NCBI GenBank assembly: GCA_017621655.1
Contig: JAGASS010000030.1
Location: forward strand, 1-58,663
DNA: 58,663 bases
Reading direction: 5' to 3'
Origin: Clostridia bacterium
GTDB lineage: Bacteria > Bacillota > Clostridia > Oscillospirales > CAG-272
Shown in pieces: positions 1 to 10,180 of the stretch (the first letter of the stretch is position 1; each line of letters begins with the position of its first letter). The notes under the pieces are model-generated. The model was not told the origin of the DNA. It ran no database searches and saw only the letters and a program-made list of their open reading frames with translations. The translations under genes were made by a program, and so were the position numbers.

Positions 1-210
1 ATAACTATTCCCGACAGCGTGACCTCAATCGGCGATAATGCCTTCTCCGGTTGCACGAGCTTAACGAGCATAACTATTCCCGACAGCGTGACCTCAATCG
101 GCGATAATGCCTTCTCCGGTTGCACGAGCTTAACGGGCATAACTATTCCCGACAGCGTGACCTCAATCGGCGATAATGCCTTCTCTGGTTGCACAAGCTT
201 AACGGGCATA
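1..210 (+). repeat. Near-identical 69-bp tandem repeats in the LRR gene
   Basis: About three copies of a 69-bp unit (23 codons) are almost identical in DNA, whereas later repeats of the same gene have diverged. This points to recent duplication or gene conversion within the array. Confidence 0.8.
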
Positions 211-1509
211 ACCATCCCCGATAGCGTAACCTCGATCGGCGAGTATGCCTTCTCCCGCTGCACAAGCTTAACGAGCATAACTATCCCCGATAGCGTAACC
301 TCGATCGGCAATTTTGCCTTCACCGATTGCACAAGCTTAACAAGTATAGCTATCGGAAACAGCGTGACCGCAATCGGCAATTCCGCCTTCGCCCATTGCA
401 CAAGCTTAACGGGTATAACGATCCCTGACAGCGTAATGTCAATCGGTGAGAGCGCCTTCGTTGGTTGTTCAAATCTGGTGAGCATAACGGTGTCCCCCGA
501 TAACTATATATATTATTCGCAAGGCAATTGTTTGATTGAGAAAAGAACTAACAAGTTAATTGTCGGGTGCCAAACGAGTGTTATTCCGGACGGTGTGTTC
601 TCGATTGGCGATGGTGCCTTCTATGATTGCTCAAGCTTAACGGGTATAACCATTCCCGACAGCGTAACCGTAATTGGCGACTGGGCATTCTACGGCTGCT
701 CGGGCTTAACGAGCATAACGATCCCCTACTGCGTGTTCTCGATTGGCGATGGCGCCTTTAATCGTTGCTCAAGCTTAACGAGCATAATGATCCCCCACAA
801 CGTGATCTCTATTGGCGATAGTCTCTTCTATGGTTGCACAAGCTTAAGGAGCGTAACGGTCCCCGACGGCGTAACTTCGATTGGTGACGGGGCCTTTAAC
901 GGTTGCTCAAACTTGGAGAGTATATTTATCCCCGATGGCGTAACCTCGATTGGCAATGAGGCCTTCTTCGGCTGCGAAAATATGAAAACGGTTTATATTC
1001 ATTCTGCAGAGATTGCCCGCAGTATTGAAAATGAAGGTTCTTGCGAAGATCTTGTTCTTTACGCAGATGCTGTTTATGTTAAGTCGGATACTACCGAGGT
1101 TGGCAATTATCTTACGTCTATGCCGTATAGGACAGATGATATAACGATTGACGGAGTCAGCTATACTTGTTATTCGAAAAATGCTCACGCTTGCAGCTAC
1201 AAGTGGACAAACGATGCGACAGGTCACTGGCGGATATGTGACGGTTGTGACTATGTAGGTGAAAAAACGGAGCATGTCTATTATTATTTCGAAGACTCAA
1301 GCTGCAACACCTGCGGATACACTCGTCAAGTGCAAACTACAACGACCAAGCCGGCAACGACCAAGCCGGCAACAACCGACGGAGACGGCGGAAAGGGAAG
1401 CAACAAGAAGGATAATACCGCAACCATTCTTATTATTGTTGTAGCTTCTGCTCCCGTTCTTGGCGGAGCCGCTGTTGCAGCTACTATTGTTCTTAAAAAG
1501 AAAAAGTAA
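1..1509 (+). CDS. BspA-type leucine-rich-repeat surface protein, 5' partial
   Basis: The open frame runs in from base 1, so the N-terminus lies outside the window; 502 residues are visible. Roughly the first 335 are 23-residue LRR_5/BspA repeats built on the pattern IPDSVTSIGDNAF..C.SL. They are interrupted near residue 170 by the non-repeat insert usual in this family (NYIYYSQGNCLIEK). A Cys/His module follows (HWRICDGCDY, then CNTCGYTR), then a Thr/Lys/Pro linker, a membrane helix and a KKKK end. BspA-like proteins are cell-surface adhesion or interaction proteins; the ligand here is unknown. No LPXTG motif is seen, so anchoring is probably by the C-terminal helix. The first three repeats are almost identical at DNA level. 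The C-terminal module matches that of the protein at 37644-39602. Confidence 0.85.
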   Translation: MTIPDSVTSIGDNAFSGCTSLTSITIPDSVTSIGDNAFSGCTSLTGITIPDSVTSIGDNAFSGCTSLTGITIPDSVTSIGEYAFSRCTSLTSITIPDSVTSIGNFAFTDCTSLTSIAIGNSVTAIGNSAFAHCTSLTGITIPDSVMSIGESAFVGCSNLVSITVSPDNYIYYSQGNCLIEKRTNKLIVGCQTSVIPDGVFSIGDGAFYDCSSLTGITIPDSVTVIGDWAFYGCSGLTSITIPYCVFSIGDGAFNRCSSLTSIMIPHNVISIGDSLFYGCTSLRSVTVPDGVTSIGDGAFNGCSNLESIFIPDGVTSIGNEAFFGCENMKTVYIHSAEIARSIENEGSCEDLVLYADAVYVKSDTTEVGNYLTSMPYRTDDITIDGVSYTCYSKNAHACSYKWTNDATGHWRICDGCDYVGEKTEHVYYYFEDSSCNTCGYTRQVQTTTTKPATTKPATTDGDGGKGSNKKDNTATILIIVVASAPVLGGAAVAATIVLKKKK

Positions 1510-1517
1510 CGTAAAAT

Positions 1518-1539
1518 GCGACCGATATCGGACGCTTTT
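1518..1539 (+). terminator. Short hairpin with T-run after the LRR gene
   Basis: GCG-A-CCGATATCGG-A-CGC followed by TTTT lies directly behind the LRR stop codon. A stronger terminator follows at 1572. Confidence 0.5.
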
Positions 1540-1571
1540 GCGGGGCGGGGAAGCATCTCGCCCAAAAAGTC

Positions 1572-1599
1572 AAAAGCCGCCTATACAGGCGGCTTTTTT
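1572..1599. terminator. Bidirectional intrinsic terminator
   Basis: AAAAGCCGCC / GGCGGCTTTT with a 6-nt loop and T-tracts on both strands. It can serve both the LRR gene and the convergent rpsT. Confidence 0.85.
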
Positions 1600-1612
1600 A
1601 CTTATAGAAGTT

Positions 1613-1879
1613 TTATGCTCCCATGTTGTTGAGAAGGAGAGTGTACTGGCTCTTCTTTCTTGCAGCGTTGTTCTTGTGAACAAGACCCTTTGCAGCGGCG
1701 GTATCGAGCTTCTTAACTACTACGGCGTATGCCTTGGTAGCAGCTTCCTTATCGCCGGCAGCTACTGCTGCCTCGTACTTCTTCATCGAGGTCTTGAGAG
1801 CGGTCTTTATCATTTTATTCTGAAGCGTCTTTGCTTCGGTAACGATGACGCGCTTCTTAGCGGACTTGATATTCGGCAA
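1613..1879 (-). CDS. rpsT: 30S ribosomal protein S20
   Basis: S20 is a primary 16S rRNA-binding protein of the small subunit. The 88-residue product begins MPNIKSAKKR, the hallmark S20 start, and is Lys/Ala-rich to the end. The start is taken as TTG at 1879. An AGGAGGTG ribosome site sits 6 nt before it, the protein then begins exactly as S20 does, and the length matches the usual 87-88 residues. A GTG three codons further upstream overlaps the ribosome site itself and would add MKI. The gene is monocistronic and transcribed away from rpoB. Confidence 0.95.
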   Translation of the reverse strand: MPNIKSAKKRVIVTEAKTLQNKMIKTALKTSMKKYEAAVAAGDKEAATKAYAVVVKKLDTAAAKGLVHKNNAARKKSQYTLLLNNMGA

Positions 1880-2003
1880 AATTTTCACCTCCTACGTTGG
1901 ACTTTTCTATACTAGCAATCTATAATAACATATCCGTAGCGAAATTTCAATAGTTTTTGAAAATTTTTTAATTGTTAAATATTTGTAAACAATAAAATTT
2001 TCC

Positions 2004-2032
2004 TTGACAAGCGGTATTAAATGTGCTACAAT
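2004..2032 (+). promoter_or_regulatory. Sigma-A promoter of rpoBC
   Basis: TTGACA (2004-2009), a 17-bp spacer and TACAAT (2027-2032). Transcription should start near 2039, giving a leader of about 265 nt before the rpoB start. Confidence 0.8.
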
Positions 2033-2082
2033 TTATACTTGCATAGATAGCGTCTACGGGCGCATCGTCTATTATCAAAATA

Positions 2083-2116
2083 ACGGAAAAACGCTTATAT
2101 GGCGCCGTTTTTTGGA
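2083..2116 (+). promoter_or_regulatory. Possible attenuator hairpin in the rpoB leader
   Basis: AACGG...CGC-TTATATG-GCG-CCGTT followed by a run of T can form an imperfect terminator-like hairpin inside the long rpoB leader. The 5' arm carries an A-rich bulge, so the stem is weak. Attenuation is an inference. Confidence 0.3.
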
Positions 2117-2305
2117 CAATTTTATCATACCTGATTCGCGTTAAACGTAACACGAAGGGTGAAGACAGTTTCTTTTGCAGCTTATAATTCGACGGTAACC
2201 AGCTTGTCGTAGGGGTAGCGAAAGGGGCTTTCTTGCTCTGTCCTGTTGCGTTTTTAGTCGTTTTTAGGGATGATTTTACTATTTAGAAATGGAGTGATTA
2301 CTGAA

Positions 2306-5300
2306 ATGGTCAAGCCCCACAAGCTCGGCAAAAACGTCAGAATGTCCTTCTCGAAGATCGACGAAGTACTCGAAATGCCTAATCTGATCGAAGTTCAGAA
2401 GAAGTCGTACGAGTGGTTCATGAACGAAGGTCTTCGCGAGGTTCTCCGCGACGTATCCCCTATCACCGATTTTTCCGGCAACCTCAGCATCGAGTTCGTA
2501 GATTATACGATCGATCCTACCCCCAAGTATCCTGTTGAGGAATGCAGAGAAAGAGACGTTAACTACGCAGCACCTCTGCGCGTTAAGGTCCGTCTGCACA
2601 ACAAGACGACGGGTGAGCTTCTTGAAAGAGATATTTTCATGGGCGATTTCCCGCTTATGACCGATAACGGAACCTTCGTTATCAACGGTGCAGAGCGTGT
2701 TATCGTTTCGCAGATCGTACGTTCCCCCGGAATCTACTATACCTCCGATATGGACAAGCGCGGAAAGAAGAACTTTGCTGCGACCGTTATTCCTTATCGC
2801 GGTGCATGGCTTGAGTACGAGACCGACGCTGACGACGTATTCTACGTAAGAATCGATAAGAACAGAAAGATTCCAGTTACCGTTCTTATCCGAGCGCTCG
2901 GCGTTGAAAACAACGACGACATCATTAATTTCTTCGGCGACGATCCTAAGATCAAGGCAACTATCGAGCACGATACCTGCCAGCTCGAAGCAGAGAAGAA
3001 CGGAACGAGCGCAGGCGACGAAGCTCTTAAGGAGATCTATAAGAAGCTCCGTCCCGGCGAGCCGCCTCTCGTTGAGCCGGCACAGATACTTATCAACAAC
3101 CTCTTCTTCGATCCCAAGAGATACGATCTCGCGGGCGTTGGAAGATATAAGTTTGATAAGAAGCTTGCTCTTCGCAACAGAATTATCGGTTGCACCCTCT
3201 CCCGTCCCGTAGTATCTCCTGTTACCGGTGAGTTTATTTGCGACGCGGGTGTAGAGGTTACCTCTGAGATCGCGGATTCCCTCGAGCGCGCATGCGTTAA
3301 CGAGGTATATCTCCTTCTCGATTCCAACACCGAGATCAAGGTATTCTCTAACGGTACCGTATGGCCCGAGCATATCCTCGGCTGTGATCTTAAGGATTGT
3401 GGAATCAACGAGAAGGTAAGACTTTCCGTGCTTCTCGAAATGATGGAGCAGTTTGATGGCGACGTTGACGCTGTTAAGGCAGAGGTCAAGAACCGCATCG
3501 CTGAGCTTGTTCCGAAGCACATTACCAAGGACGATATTTTCGCTTCCATCAACTATCTCATATGTCTGTCTCACGACCTTAGCTCGGTTGACGACATCGA
3601 CCATCTCGGAAACAGACGTCTGCGCTGCGTAGGTGAGCTTCTCCAGAACCAGCTCCGCATCGGCTTCTCCCGTATGGATAAGATAGTTAAGGAAAGAATG
3701 AACATTCAGGATACCGAAACTCTTACTCCCGAGGGACTTATCAATATCCGTCCCGTTGTAACCGCTATTCGTGAGTTCTTCGGCTCGTCTCCTCTTTCTC
3801 AGTTCATGGACCAGAACAACCCGCTTGCAGAGCTTACTCACAAGCGCCGTCTTTCTGCTCTCGGACCGGGTGGTCTATCCCGTGACCGCGCTTCCTTTGA
3901 GGTTCGTGACGTTCACTATACTCATTACGGAAGAATGTGTCCTATCGAGACACCTGAAGGACCTAACATCGGTCTTATTTCCTACCTTTCTACCTATGCG
4001 CGTATAAGCGACTACGGCTTCATCGAAGCGCCTTACCGTAAGATAGATAAGGAAACCGGCGTTGTAACCAATGAAATTGAGTATATGACTGCCGACGTTG
4101 AGGATAATTACATCGTTGCTCAGGCAAACGAGCCCCTCGACGAAAACAACAGATTCGTAAACAAGAAGGTAACCGCGCGTCAGCGTACCGAGATCATCGA
4201 GGTTGATAACACCGTTCCGGATTACATGGACGTATCGCCTAAGATGGTCGTTTCGGTCGCAACCGCTATGATCCCCTTCCTTGAAAACGACGATAACTCC
4301 CGTGCACTTATGGGATCGAACATGCAGAAGCAGGCAGTGCCGCTTCTCGTTAACGACTCTCCTATCGTCGGTACCGGTATGGAGTACAAGGCGGCTGTCG
4401 ACTCCGGCGTCGTTGTTTGTGCTAAGGAAGCGGGTACTGTAGAGAAGGTTTGCGCGGATGAGATCATTATCCGTACCGATGACGGACGCAAGGACGTTTA
4501 TCATCTTATTAAGTTCAAGCGCTCTAACCAGTCGACCTGTATCAACCAGATACCGATCGTTGACTGCGGCGAACGCGTAGAAAAGGGACAGGTAATCGCA
4601 GACGGACCTGCAACCAGCGGCGGTGAGATCTCCCTCGGTAAGAACGCCCTTATCGGCTTCATGACCTGGGAAGGTTATAACTACGAGGACGCAGTCCTTC
4701 TTAACGAAAACCTCGTTCGTAACGACGTTTATACCTCGCTTCATATCGAGGAATACTCTCATGAAGCAAGAGATACCAAGCTCGGACCGGAAGAGATCAC
4801 AAGAGAAGTTCCTAACGTAGGTGACGACGCTCTTAAGGACCTCAACGCAGAGGGTATTATCCGCAAGGGTACCGAAGTACGTGCCGGCGACATTCTCGTC
4901 GGTAAGGTAACACCTAAGGGTGAGACTGAGCTTACCGCAGAGGAAAGACTCCTTCGCGCTATCTTCGGCGAGAAGGCAAGAGAAGTACGTGATACCTCTC
5001 TCCGTGTTCCTCACGGTGAAAGCGGTATCGTAGTTGACGTTCGCGTATTCTCCCGCGAGGCAGGCGATGAGCTTCCTCCCGGAGTAAACAAGGTCGTAAG
5101 AGTATATATAGCACAGAAGAGAAAGATCTCCGTCGGAGACAAGATGGCAGGACGTCACGGTAACAAGGGTGTCGTTTCCCGTATTCTTCCTCCCGAGGAT
5201 ATGCCCTTCATGGCTGACGGTACTCCCCTTGACATCGTTCTTAACCCGATGGGCGTTCCTTCCCGAATGAACATCGGTCAGGTGCTTGAGGTGCACCTCG

Positions 5301-6019
5301 GAATCGCCGCTAAGCGTCTCGGCTGGAAGATCATGACTCCTGTCTTCGACGGCGCAAAGGAGAGCGACATTACCGAATGCCTCAAGCAGGCAGGCCTCTC
5401 CGAGACCGGTAAGATGACCCTTTACGACGGACGTACGGGTGAGCCGTTTGACAACCCCGTAACCGTTGGTATAATGTACTACCTCAAGCTCCATCACCTC
5501 GTTGACGATAAGATCCACGCTCGTTCGACAGGTCCTTACTCTCTCGTTACACAGCAGCCCCTCGGCGGTAAAGCTCAGTTCGGCGGTCAGCGTTTCGGAG
5601 AGATGGAGGTTTGGGCACTCGAGGCGTACGGTGCTGCTTACACCCTTCAGGAGATCCTTACCGTTAAGTCTGACGACGTCATCGGACGTGTTAAGACCTA
5701 CGAAGCGATCGTTAAGGGTCAGAACATCCCGACTCCGGGTGTTCCCGAGGCGTTCAAGGTCCTCGTAAAAGAGCTTCAGTCGCTCTGTCTTGATATCCGC
5801 GTTCTCGATCACGAGGGCAACGAGATCGAGCTTTCGAGCATTGGCGAAGACGAGCTTGAAGCTCCTACCTACGTTTCTGCCGAGGATATCGGCGAGACCG
5901 TTGAGACCGACGATATCTTTGACTCGATGAGCGAGGAAGAGGTAGACGATTTCGGTGACGATGATATATTCGACGGCTTCGACGATTTCGGCGATGACGA
6001 TTTTGATGATGAGATATAA
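2306..6019 (+). CDS. rpoB: DNA-directed RNA polymerase subunit beta
   Basis: Beta subunit of the core RNA polymerase, 1237 residues. The start is ATG 2306, behind GGAGTG at 2291; an upstream in-frame ATG at 2270 has no ribosome site. The rifampicin pocket is intact: Q499[11 protein letters not shown] and H512[11 protein letters not shown], with D502, H512 and S517 at the places of E. coli D516, H526 and S531, so the enzyme is predicted rifampicin-sensitive. The later core motifs [18 protein letters not shown] and [21 protein letters not shown] are present. The last ~30 residues form a strongly acidic Asp/Phe tail. rplJL, which often precede rpoB, are not upstream; rpoC follows 12 nt behind. 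Confidence 0.98.
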   Translation: MVKPHKLGKNVRMSFSKIDEVLEMPNLIEVQKKSYEWFMNEGLREVLRDVSPITDFSGNLSIEFVDYTIDPTPKYPVEECRERDVNYAAPLRVKVRLHNKTTGELLERDIFMGDFPLMTDNGTFVINGAERVIVSQIVRSPGIYYTSDMDKRGKKNFAATVIPYRGAWLEYETDADDVFYVRIDKNRKIPVTVLIRALGVENNDDIINFFGDDPKIKATIEHDTCQLEAEKNGTSAGDEALKEIYKKLRPGEPPLVEPAQILINNLFFDPKRYDLAGVGRYKFDKKLALRNRIIGCTLSRPVVSPVTGEFICDAGVEVTSEIADSLERACVNEVYLLLDSNTEIKVFSNGTVWPEHILGCDLKDCGINEKVRLSVLLEMMEQFDGDVDAVKAEVKNRIAELVPKHITKDDIFASINYLICLSHDLSSVDDIDHLGNRRLRCVGELLQNQLRIGFSRMDKIVKERMNIQDTETLTPEGLINIRPVVTAIREFFGSSPLSQFMDQNNPLAELTHKRRLSALGPGGLSRDRASFEVRDVHYTHYGRMCPIETPEGPNIGLISYLSTYARISDYGFIEAPYRKIDKETGVVTNEIEYMTADVEDNYIVAQANEPLDENNRFVNKKVTARQRTEIIEVDNTVPDYMDVSPKMVVSVATAMIPFLENDDNSRALMGSNMQKQAVPLLVNDSPIVGTGMEYKAAVDSGVVVCAKEAGTVEKVCADEIIIRTDDGRKDVYHLIKFKRSNQSTCINQIPIVDCGERVEKGQVIADGPATSGGEISLGKNALIGFMTWEGYNYEDAVLLNENLVRNDVYTSLHIEEYSHEARDTKLGPEEITREVPNVGDDALKDLNAEGIIRKGTEVRAGDILVGKVTPKGETELTAEERLLRAIFGEKAREVRDTSLRVPHGESGIVVDVRVFSREAGDELPPGVNKVVRVYIAQKRKISVGDKMAGRHGNKGVVSRILPPEDMPFMADGTPLDIVLNPMGVPSRMNIGQVLEVHLGIAAKRLGWKIMTPVFDGAKESDITECLKQAGLSETGKMTLYDGRTGEPFDNPVTVGIMYYLKLHHLVDDKIHARSTGPYSLVTQQPLGGKAQFGGQRFGEMEVWALEAYGAAYTLQEILTVKSDDVIGRVKTYEAIVKGQNIPTPGVPEAFKVLVKELQSLCLDIRVLDHEGNEIELSSIGEDELEAPTYVSAEDIGETVETDDIFDSMSEEEVDDFGDDDIFDGFDDFGDDDFDDEI

Positions 6020-6031
6020 GGAGGAAATGCA

Positions 6032-9000
6032 ATGGAACACAACGTATTTGATTCAATAAAAATCGGCCTTGCTTCTCCTGAAATGATCCGTTCTTGGTCT
6101 TACGGCGAGGTTAAAAAGCCCGAGACCATCAACTACCGTACCCTTAAGGCAGAGCGCGACGGTCTTTTCTGCGAAAAGATCTTCGGACCGTCCAAGGACT
6201 GGGAGTGCTTCTGCGGTAAGTACAAGAGAGTACGCTACAAGGGCAAGGTATGTGAAAAGTGCGGCGTTGAAGTAACGACGAAGAAGGTTCGCCGTGAAAG
6301 AATGGGACACATCGAGCTTGCTGCTCCCGTTTCCCACATCTGGTATTTCCGCGCAATTCCTTCGAAAATGGGACTTCTTCTCGACATTTCGCCGAGACTT
6401 CTTGAAAAGGTCCTCTATTTTGCACAGTATATAGTTATTGATCCCGGTACGACTCCCCTTCAGAAGTACCAGATAATCACCGAGCGCGAGTACAGAGAAA
6501 TGTACGAGCGTTACGAGAACGATTTCAAGGTAGGAATGGGTGCAGAGGCAGTCAAGGAGCTGCTCGCCGAGATCGACATCGAGGAGCTTTCGCGTCAGCT
6601 TAAAGAAGAGCTTTCTACCGCAAGCGGTCAGAAGAAGCTTCGTCTTATCAAGCGTCTTGACGTGGTTGAGGCATTCCGCCGTTCGGGTAACAAGCCCGAG
6701 TGGATGATCCTCGACGTTCTTCCCGTAATCCCCCCCGAAATACGCCCGATGGTACAGCTCGACGGCGGACGCTTCGCGGCTTCCGACTTGAACGATCTCT
6801 ACCGCCGCGTTATCAACCGTAACAACCGTCTTTCTCACCTCCTCGAGCTTAACGCTCCCGAGATCATCATCCGTAACGAGAAGAGAATGCTTCAGGAAGC
6901 AGTTGACGCACTTATCGATAACGGTAGAAGAGGTAAGCCCGTAACAGGACCCTCCAACCGTCCTCTTAAGTCGCTGTCCGAAATGCTCCGCGGTAAGCAG
7001 GGACGTTTCCGTCAGAACCTTCTCGGTAAGCGTGTTGACTACTCAGGACGTTCGGTTATCGTCGTAGGACCTGAGCTTAAGATCTATCAGTGCGGTCTTC
7101 CTAAGGAAATGGCACTTGAGCTCTTCAAGCCCTTCGTAATGAAGCGCCTCGTTGAGACTCAGAAGGCATCCAACATCAAGGACGCAAAGAAGAAGGTCGA
7201 TAAGGTCGATACCTGCGTATGGGACGCACTTGAAAACGTAATCAAGGAACATCCCGTTCTTCTTAACCGTGCTCCTACGCTTCACCGTCTGTCTATTCAG
7301 GCATTCGAGCCGGTACTTGTTGAGGGACGCGCTATCAAGCTCCATCCTCTCGTATGTACCGCGTTCAACGCCGACTTCGACGGTGACCAGATGCCTGTTC
7401 ACGTTCCGCTTTCCGCAGAAGCACAGGCAGAGGCACGCTTCCTTATGCTTTCCGCTAACAACCTCCTTAAGCCCGTCGACGGTAAGGCAGTAACCGTTCC
7501 TTCGCAGGATATGGTCCTCGGCTCTTACTATCTGACGATCGACAAGGCAGGCGAAGTGGGAGAAAATCACATATTCCGCGACTTTGACGAGGCAATGATG
7601 GCTTATGCCAACGGCGTTCTCGGTCTCCACGCTCCTATTAAGGTCCGTGTAAGCCGCGAGATAAACGGTGAAATTCACACCGGTATTATAGATGCAACTC
7701 TCGGTCGTCTCATCTTCAACCAGCCGATCCCTCAGGACCTCGGTTACGTTGACAGAACTAACCCCGAGAAGCTGCTCGATCTCGAGATCGACTTCACCTG
7801 CGGTAAGAAGCAGCTCGGTGATATAGTTAACCGCTGTATCGAGAAGCACGGCTTCTCCGTTGCGGCTCAGGTTCTTGACGATATCAAGGCAATGGGCTAC
7901 AAGTATTCTACCAAGGCAGCTATCTCGATCTCTATTTCCGACGTTACCATTCCCGACGAGAAGTACACCTTCATCGCAGAGGCAGAAAAGAAGGTCGCAA
8001 ACGTACACAAGTCCTTTATGCGCGGTCAGCTCACCGAGGATGAGCGTTATAACAACGTCATCAAGATCTGGGAACAGACCACCAAGGACATCGTCGCGGC
8101 TCTTCAGGGACGCTTCGACCGCTACAACCCGATCAAGATGATGTCTGACTCCGGAGCACGAGGCAACATGACTCAGATGCGTCAGCTCGCAGGTATGCGT
8201 GGGCTTATGTTCGCGACCAACGGTCGTACAATGGAGATCCCGATCAAGTCGAACTTCCGTGAAGGTCTTAACATCCTCGAGTACTTCGTTGCTGCACGTG
8301 GTGCGCGTAAGTCTCTTTCCGATACAGCTCTTAAGACGGCAGACTCCGGTTACCTTACCAGACGTCTCGTTGACGTTTCGCAGGACGTTATCGTCCGCGA
8401 GCAGGACTGCGGAACGAACCACGGTCTCGTTGTTACCGCTATCAAGGACGACAACGACGTTATCGAGCCGCTTAAGGACCGTCTCGTAGGACGCTTCACC
8501 ATCGGTGAGGTCGTTAATCCCGAGACAAACGAGGTTATCGTCGGTGATAACGAAATGATCTCCGAGGAGCAGGCAAACGCTATCGTTGCTTGCGGCATCG
8601 AGAGCGTTCATATCCGTTCTATCCTCAACTGTAAGGCGCGTCACGGCGTCTGCGCACACTGCTACGGTGCTGACCTTGCAAACGGCAGAACCGTTAACGT
8701 CGGTGAGGCAGTCGGTATCATCGCTGCACAGTCCATCGGTGAGCCGGGTACACAGCTTACTATGCGTACCTTCCATACCGGTGGTGTCGCAGGATCCGAC
8801 ATTACTCAGGGTCTTCCCCGAGTTGAAGAACTCTTCGAGGCAAGACGCCCGAAGAAGACCTCTGTCATCGCCGAGATCTCGGGTACGATCTCGATGGGCG
8901 AGCAGAAGAAGATGAAGGCGATCACCATTACAAGCCAGGACGGCGAGGATTCCAAGACCTATACTATCCCGTTCGGAACGCGTCTTACCGTTACCGAGGG

Positions 9001-9583
9001 TCAGTATGTAGCTCAGGGAACTCCTATGACCGAGGGCTATATGGCTCCCGCCGATATTCTCCGTGTCAGCGGACTTGATGCAGTTTATGACTACATCATT
9101 CGCGAGGTACAGAGAGTTTACCGTATGCAGTCTATCGGTATCAACGATAAGCATATCGAGGTTATCGCTCGCCAGATGACGAGAAAGATCAACGTTGACG
9201 ATCCCGGAAATACCGATATTCTCGTCGGCTCGACGATCGACGTCGGTGACTTCGACGACGAGAACGCAAAGCTTCAGGCGCGTATCGACGCAGGCGAGAG
9301 AGATCTCTGCCTCGCAACCGGATCGCGTGTTCTTCTCGGTATCACGAAGGCGTCTATCCAGACTAACTCCTTCCTCTCCGCAGCATCCTTCCAGGAGACC
9401 ACAAAGGTTCTCACCGAAGCCGCTATCAAGGGTAAGGTCGACCACCTTCTCGGTCTTAAGGAGAACGTGCTTATCGGTAAGCTTATCCCTGCCGGAACCG
9501 GTATGGAGCGCTACCGCAGCGTAGAGCTCGAAAAGGTTGAACCCGAAGCAGAAGAAGCTGCCGAGGAAACCGAAAACGCATAA
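6032..9583 (+). CDS. rpoC: DNA-directed RNA polymerase subunit beta'
   Basis: Beta' subunit of RNA polymerase, 1183 residues, carrying the catalytic Mg site NADFDGDQM at 446-454. The N-terminal zinc site (CFCGKYKR...CEKCG, about 59-80) and the second zinc site ([11 protein letters not shown], about 870) are visible. The bridge-helix and trigger-loop region ([19 protein letters not shown], then [12 protein letters not shown]) is conserved. The ribosome site AAGGAGG lies 8 nt before the ATG. The gene is co-transcribed with rpoB and ends at a strong terminator. A Pro follows the DFDGDQM motif (QMPVH), where Ala is commoner. Confidence 0.98.
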   Translation: MEHNVFDSIKIGLASPEMIRSWSYGEVKKPETINYRTLKAERDGLFCEKIFGPSKDWECFCGKYKRVRYKGKVCEKCGVEVTTKKVRRERMGHIELAAPVSHIWYFRAIPSKMGLLLDISPRLLEKVLYFAQYIVIDPGTTPLQKYQIITEREYREMYERYENDFKVGMGAEAVKELLAEIDIEELSRQLKEELSTASGQKKLRLIKRLDVVEAFRRSGNKPEWMILDVLPVIPPEIRPMVQLDGGRFAASDLNDLYRRVINRNNRLSHLLELNAPEIIIRNEKRMLQEAVDALIDNGRRGKPVTGPSNRPLKSLSEMLRGKQGRFRQNLLGKRVDYSGRSVIVVGPELKIYQCGLPKEMALELFKPFVMKRLVETQKASNIKDAKKKVDKVDTCVWDALENVIKEHPVLLNRAPTLHRLSIQAFEPVLVEGRAIKLHPLVCTAFNADFDGDQMPVHVPLSAEAQAEARFLMLSANNLLKPVDGKAVTVPSQDMVLGSYYLTIDKAGEVGENHIFRDFDEAMMAYANGVLGLHAPIKVRVSREINGEIHTGIIDATLGRLIFNQPIPQDLGYVDRTNPEKLLDLEIDFTCGKKQLGDIVNRCIEKHGFSVAAQVLDDIKAMGYKYSTKAAISISISDVTIPDEKYTFIAEAEKKVANVHKSFMRGQLTEDERYNNVIKIWEQTTKDIVAALQGRFDRYNPIKMMSDSGARGNMTQMRQLAGMRGLMFATNGRTMEIPIKSNFREGLNILEYFVAARGARKSLSDTALKTADSGYLTRRLVDVSQDVIVREQDCGTNHGLVVTAIKDDNDVIEPLKDRLVGRFTIGEVVNPETNEVIVGDNEMISEEQANAIVACGIESVHIRSILNCKARHGVCAHCYGADLANGRTVNVGEAVGIIAAQSIGEPGTQLTMRTFHTGGVAGSDITQGLPRVEELFEARRPKKTSVIAEISGTISMGEQKKMKAITITSQDGEDSKTYTIPFGTRLTVTEGQYVAQGTPMTEGYMAPADILRVSGLDAVYDYIIREVQRVYRMQSIGINDKHIEVIARQMTRKINVDDPGNTDILVGSTIDVGDFDDENAKLQARIDAGERDLCLATGSRVLLGITKASIQTNSFLSAASFQETTKVLTEAAIKGKVDHLLGLKENVLIGKLIPAGTGMERYRSVELEKVEPEAEEAAEETENA

Positions 9584-9591
9584 AAAATAAT

Positions 9592-9622
9592 AAAAGGCAC
9601 TCCGGAAGGAGTGCCTTTTCTC
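9592..9622 (+). terminator. Intrinsic terminator of rpoBC
   Basis: AAAAGGCACTCC, GGAA tetraloop, GGAGTGCCTTTT: a 12-bp stem ending in a T-run, right after rpoC. Confidence 0.92.
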
Positions 9623-9753
9623 GTTGGCTCACACTACGGCGCGCCAAGGACGTCGCACCTTGCCGCGAAATTTTCGAACGCTTCTTCGTAGGGACAGGCG
9701 TCCTCGACTGTCCGCAAAATAATTGCAACATCGTTTTTATGCGGTGCGCTGAG

Positions 9754-9802
9754 GTAGGGGTTCCCCGAAACGAGCGAACGCGAGTTTTGGGGGTTCACGA
9801 GG
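9754..9802 (+). repeat. Dispersed 45-nt repeat, copy 1
   Basis: A unit beginning GGGGTTCCCCGAA and ending TTTTGGGGGTTC, with a variable centre (CGAGCGAACGCGAG here). Other copies are at 9944, 20030 and 39734. Confidence 0.75.
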
Positions 9803-9943
9803 TTGTCGCACCCTACAAATAACGTGGGAAAGCTTCGCAGCGTTGTCTTGCCTTCCCCTCAGGGCGAAGGCAAGAGGCAGAGCCTCGGATGAGGTGTTGG
9901 CTCCCTCCGGGAGGGAGCTCCGCGAAGCGGTGAGGGAGCCGAC

Positions 9944-9988
9944 GGGGTTCCCCGAAATGAGCGAATGCGAGTTTTGGGGGTTCCGAGC
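9944..9988 (+). repeat. Dispersed 45-nt repeat, copy 2
   Basis: Second copy, joined directly to the GGGAGCTCCGCGAAGCGG palindromic element on its left. Confidence 0.75.
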
Positions 9989-10145
9989 CATCGAGCAAGA
10001 AACTGACGAAAACAAATCTTTATGGAGCCGCCTTGGATGAGACGGGCAACTCCCTATAATTATTTTAATCGCGGGCTCCTTCCGTCTTTTTGCTACGCAA
10101 AAATCCACCTTCCTCCCGGAGGAAGGCAAACGCTAAATCCCGCTA

Positions 10146-10174
10146 TTGACAAATATTTTTCACCGTGCTAAAAT
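10146..10174 (+). promoter_or_regulatory. Promoter of structured leader RNA, copy A
   Basis: TTGACA (10146-10151), 17-bp spacer, TAAAAT (10169-10174), predicting a start at G10181, the first base of the closing helix. Promoter and flanks are almost the same as at 36968-36996, including the preceding AAATCCCGCTA. Confidence 0.85.
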
Positions 10175-10180
10175 AATAAT

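Larger units (their letters stand above)
9640..10140. repeat. Gene-free tract of dispersed GC-rich repeats
   Basis: No convincing gene is seen. The tract is a patchwork of elements that recur in other intergenic regions of this window (16321-16371, 16751-16836, 19700-20130, 36829-36945, 39650-39800). They include the GGGGTTCCCCGAA...TTTGGGGGTTC unit, GTAGGGTGCGAC-type segments, and the palindromic GGGAGCTCCGCGAAGCGGTGAGGG element. Open frames here have the skewed composition of repeats and are not real genes. Confidence 0.7.

Noticed and set aside
2279..6040. Long minus-strand open frames opposite rpoB (520 and 721 codons)
   Set aside because: They mirror the codon bias of rpoB, show no family likeness and have no promoter or ribosome site. 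They are antisense shadows.
7043..9445. 800-codon minus-strand frame opposite rpoC
   Set aside because: Same reason; the biased third-base use of rpoC keeps the opposite strand free of stops.
9737..10129. 130-codon minus-strand frame in the post-rpoC gap
   Set aside because: Runs through dispersed repeats with no ribosome site; composition and repeated segments argue against a gene.
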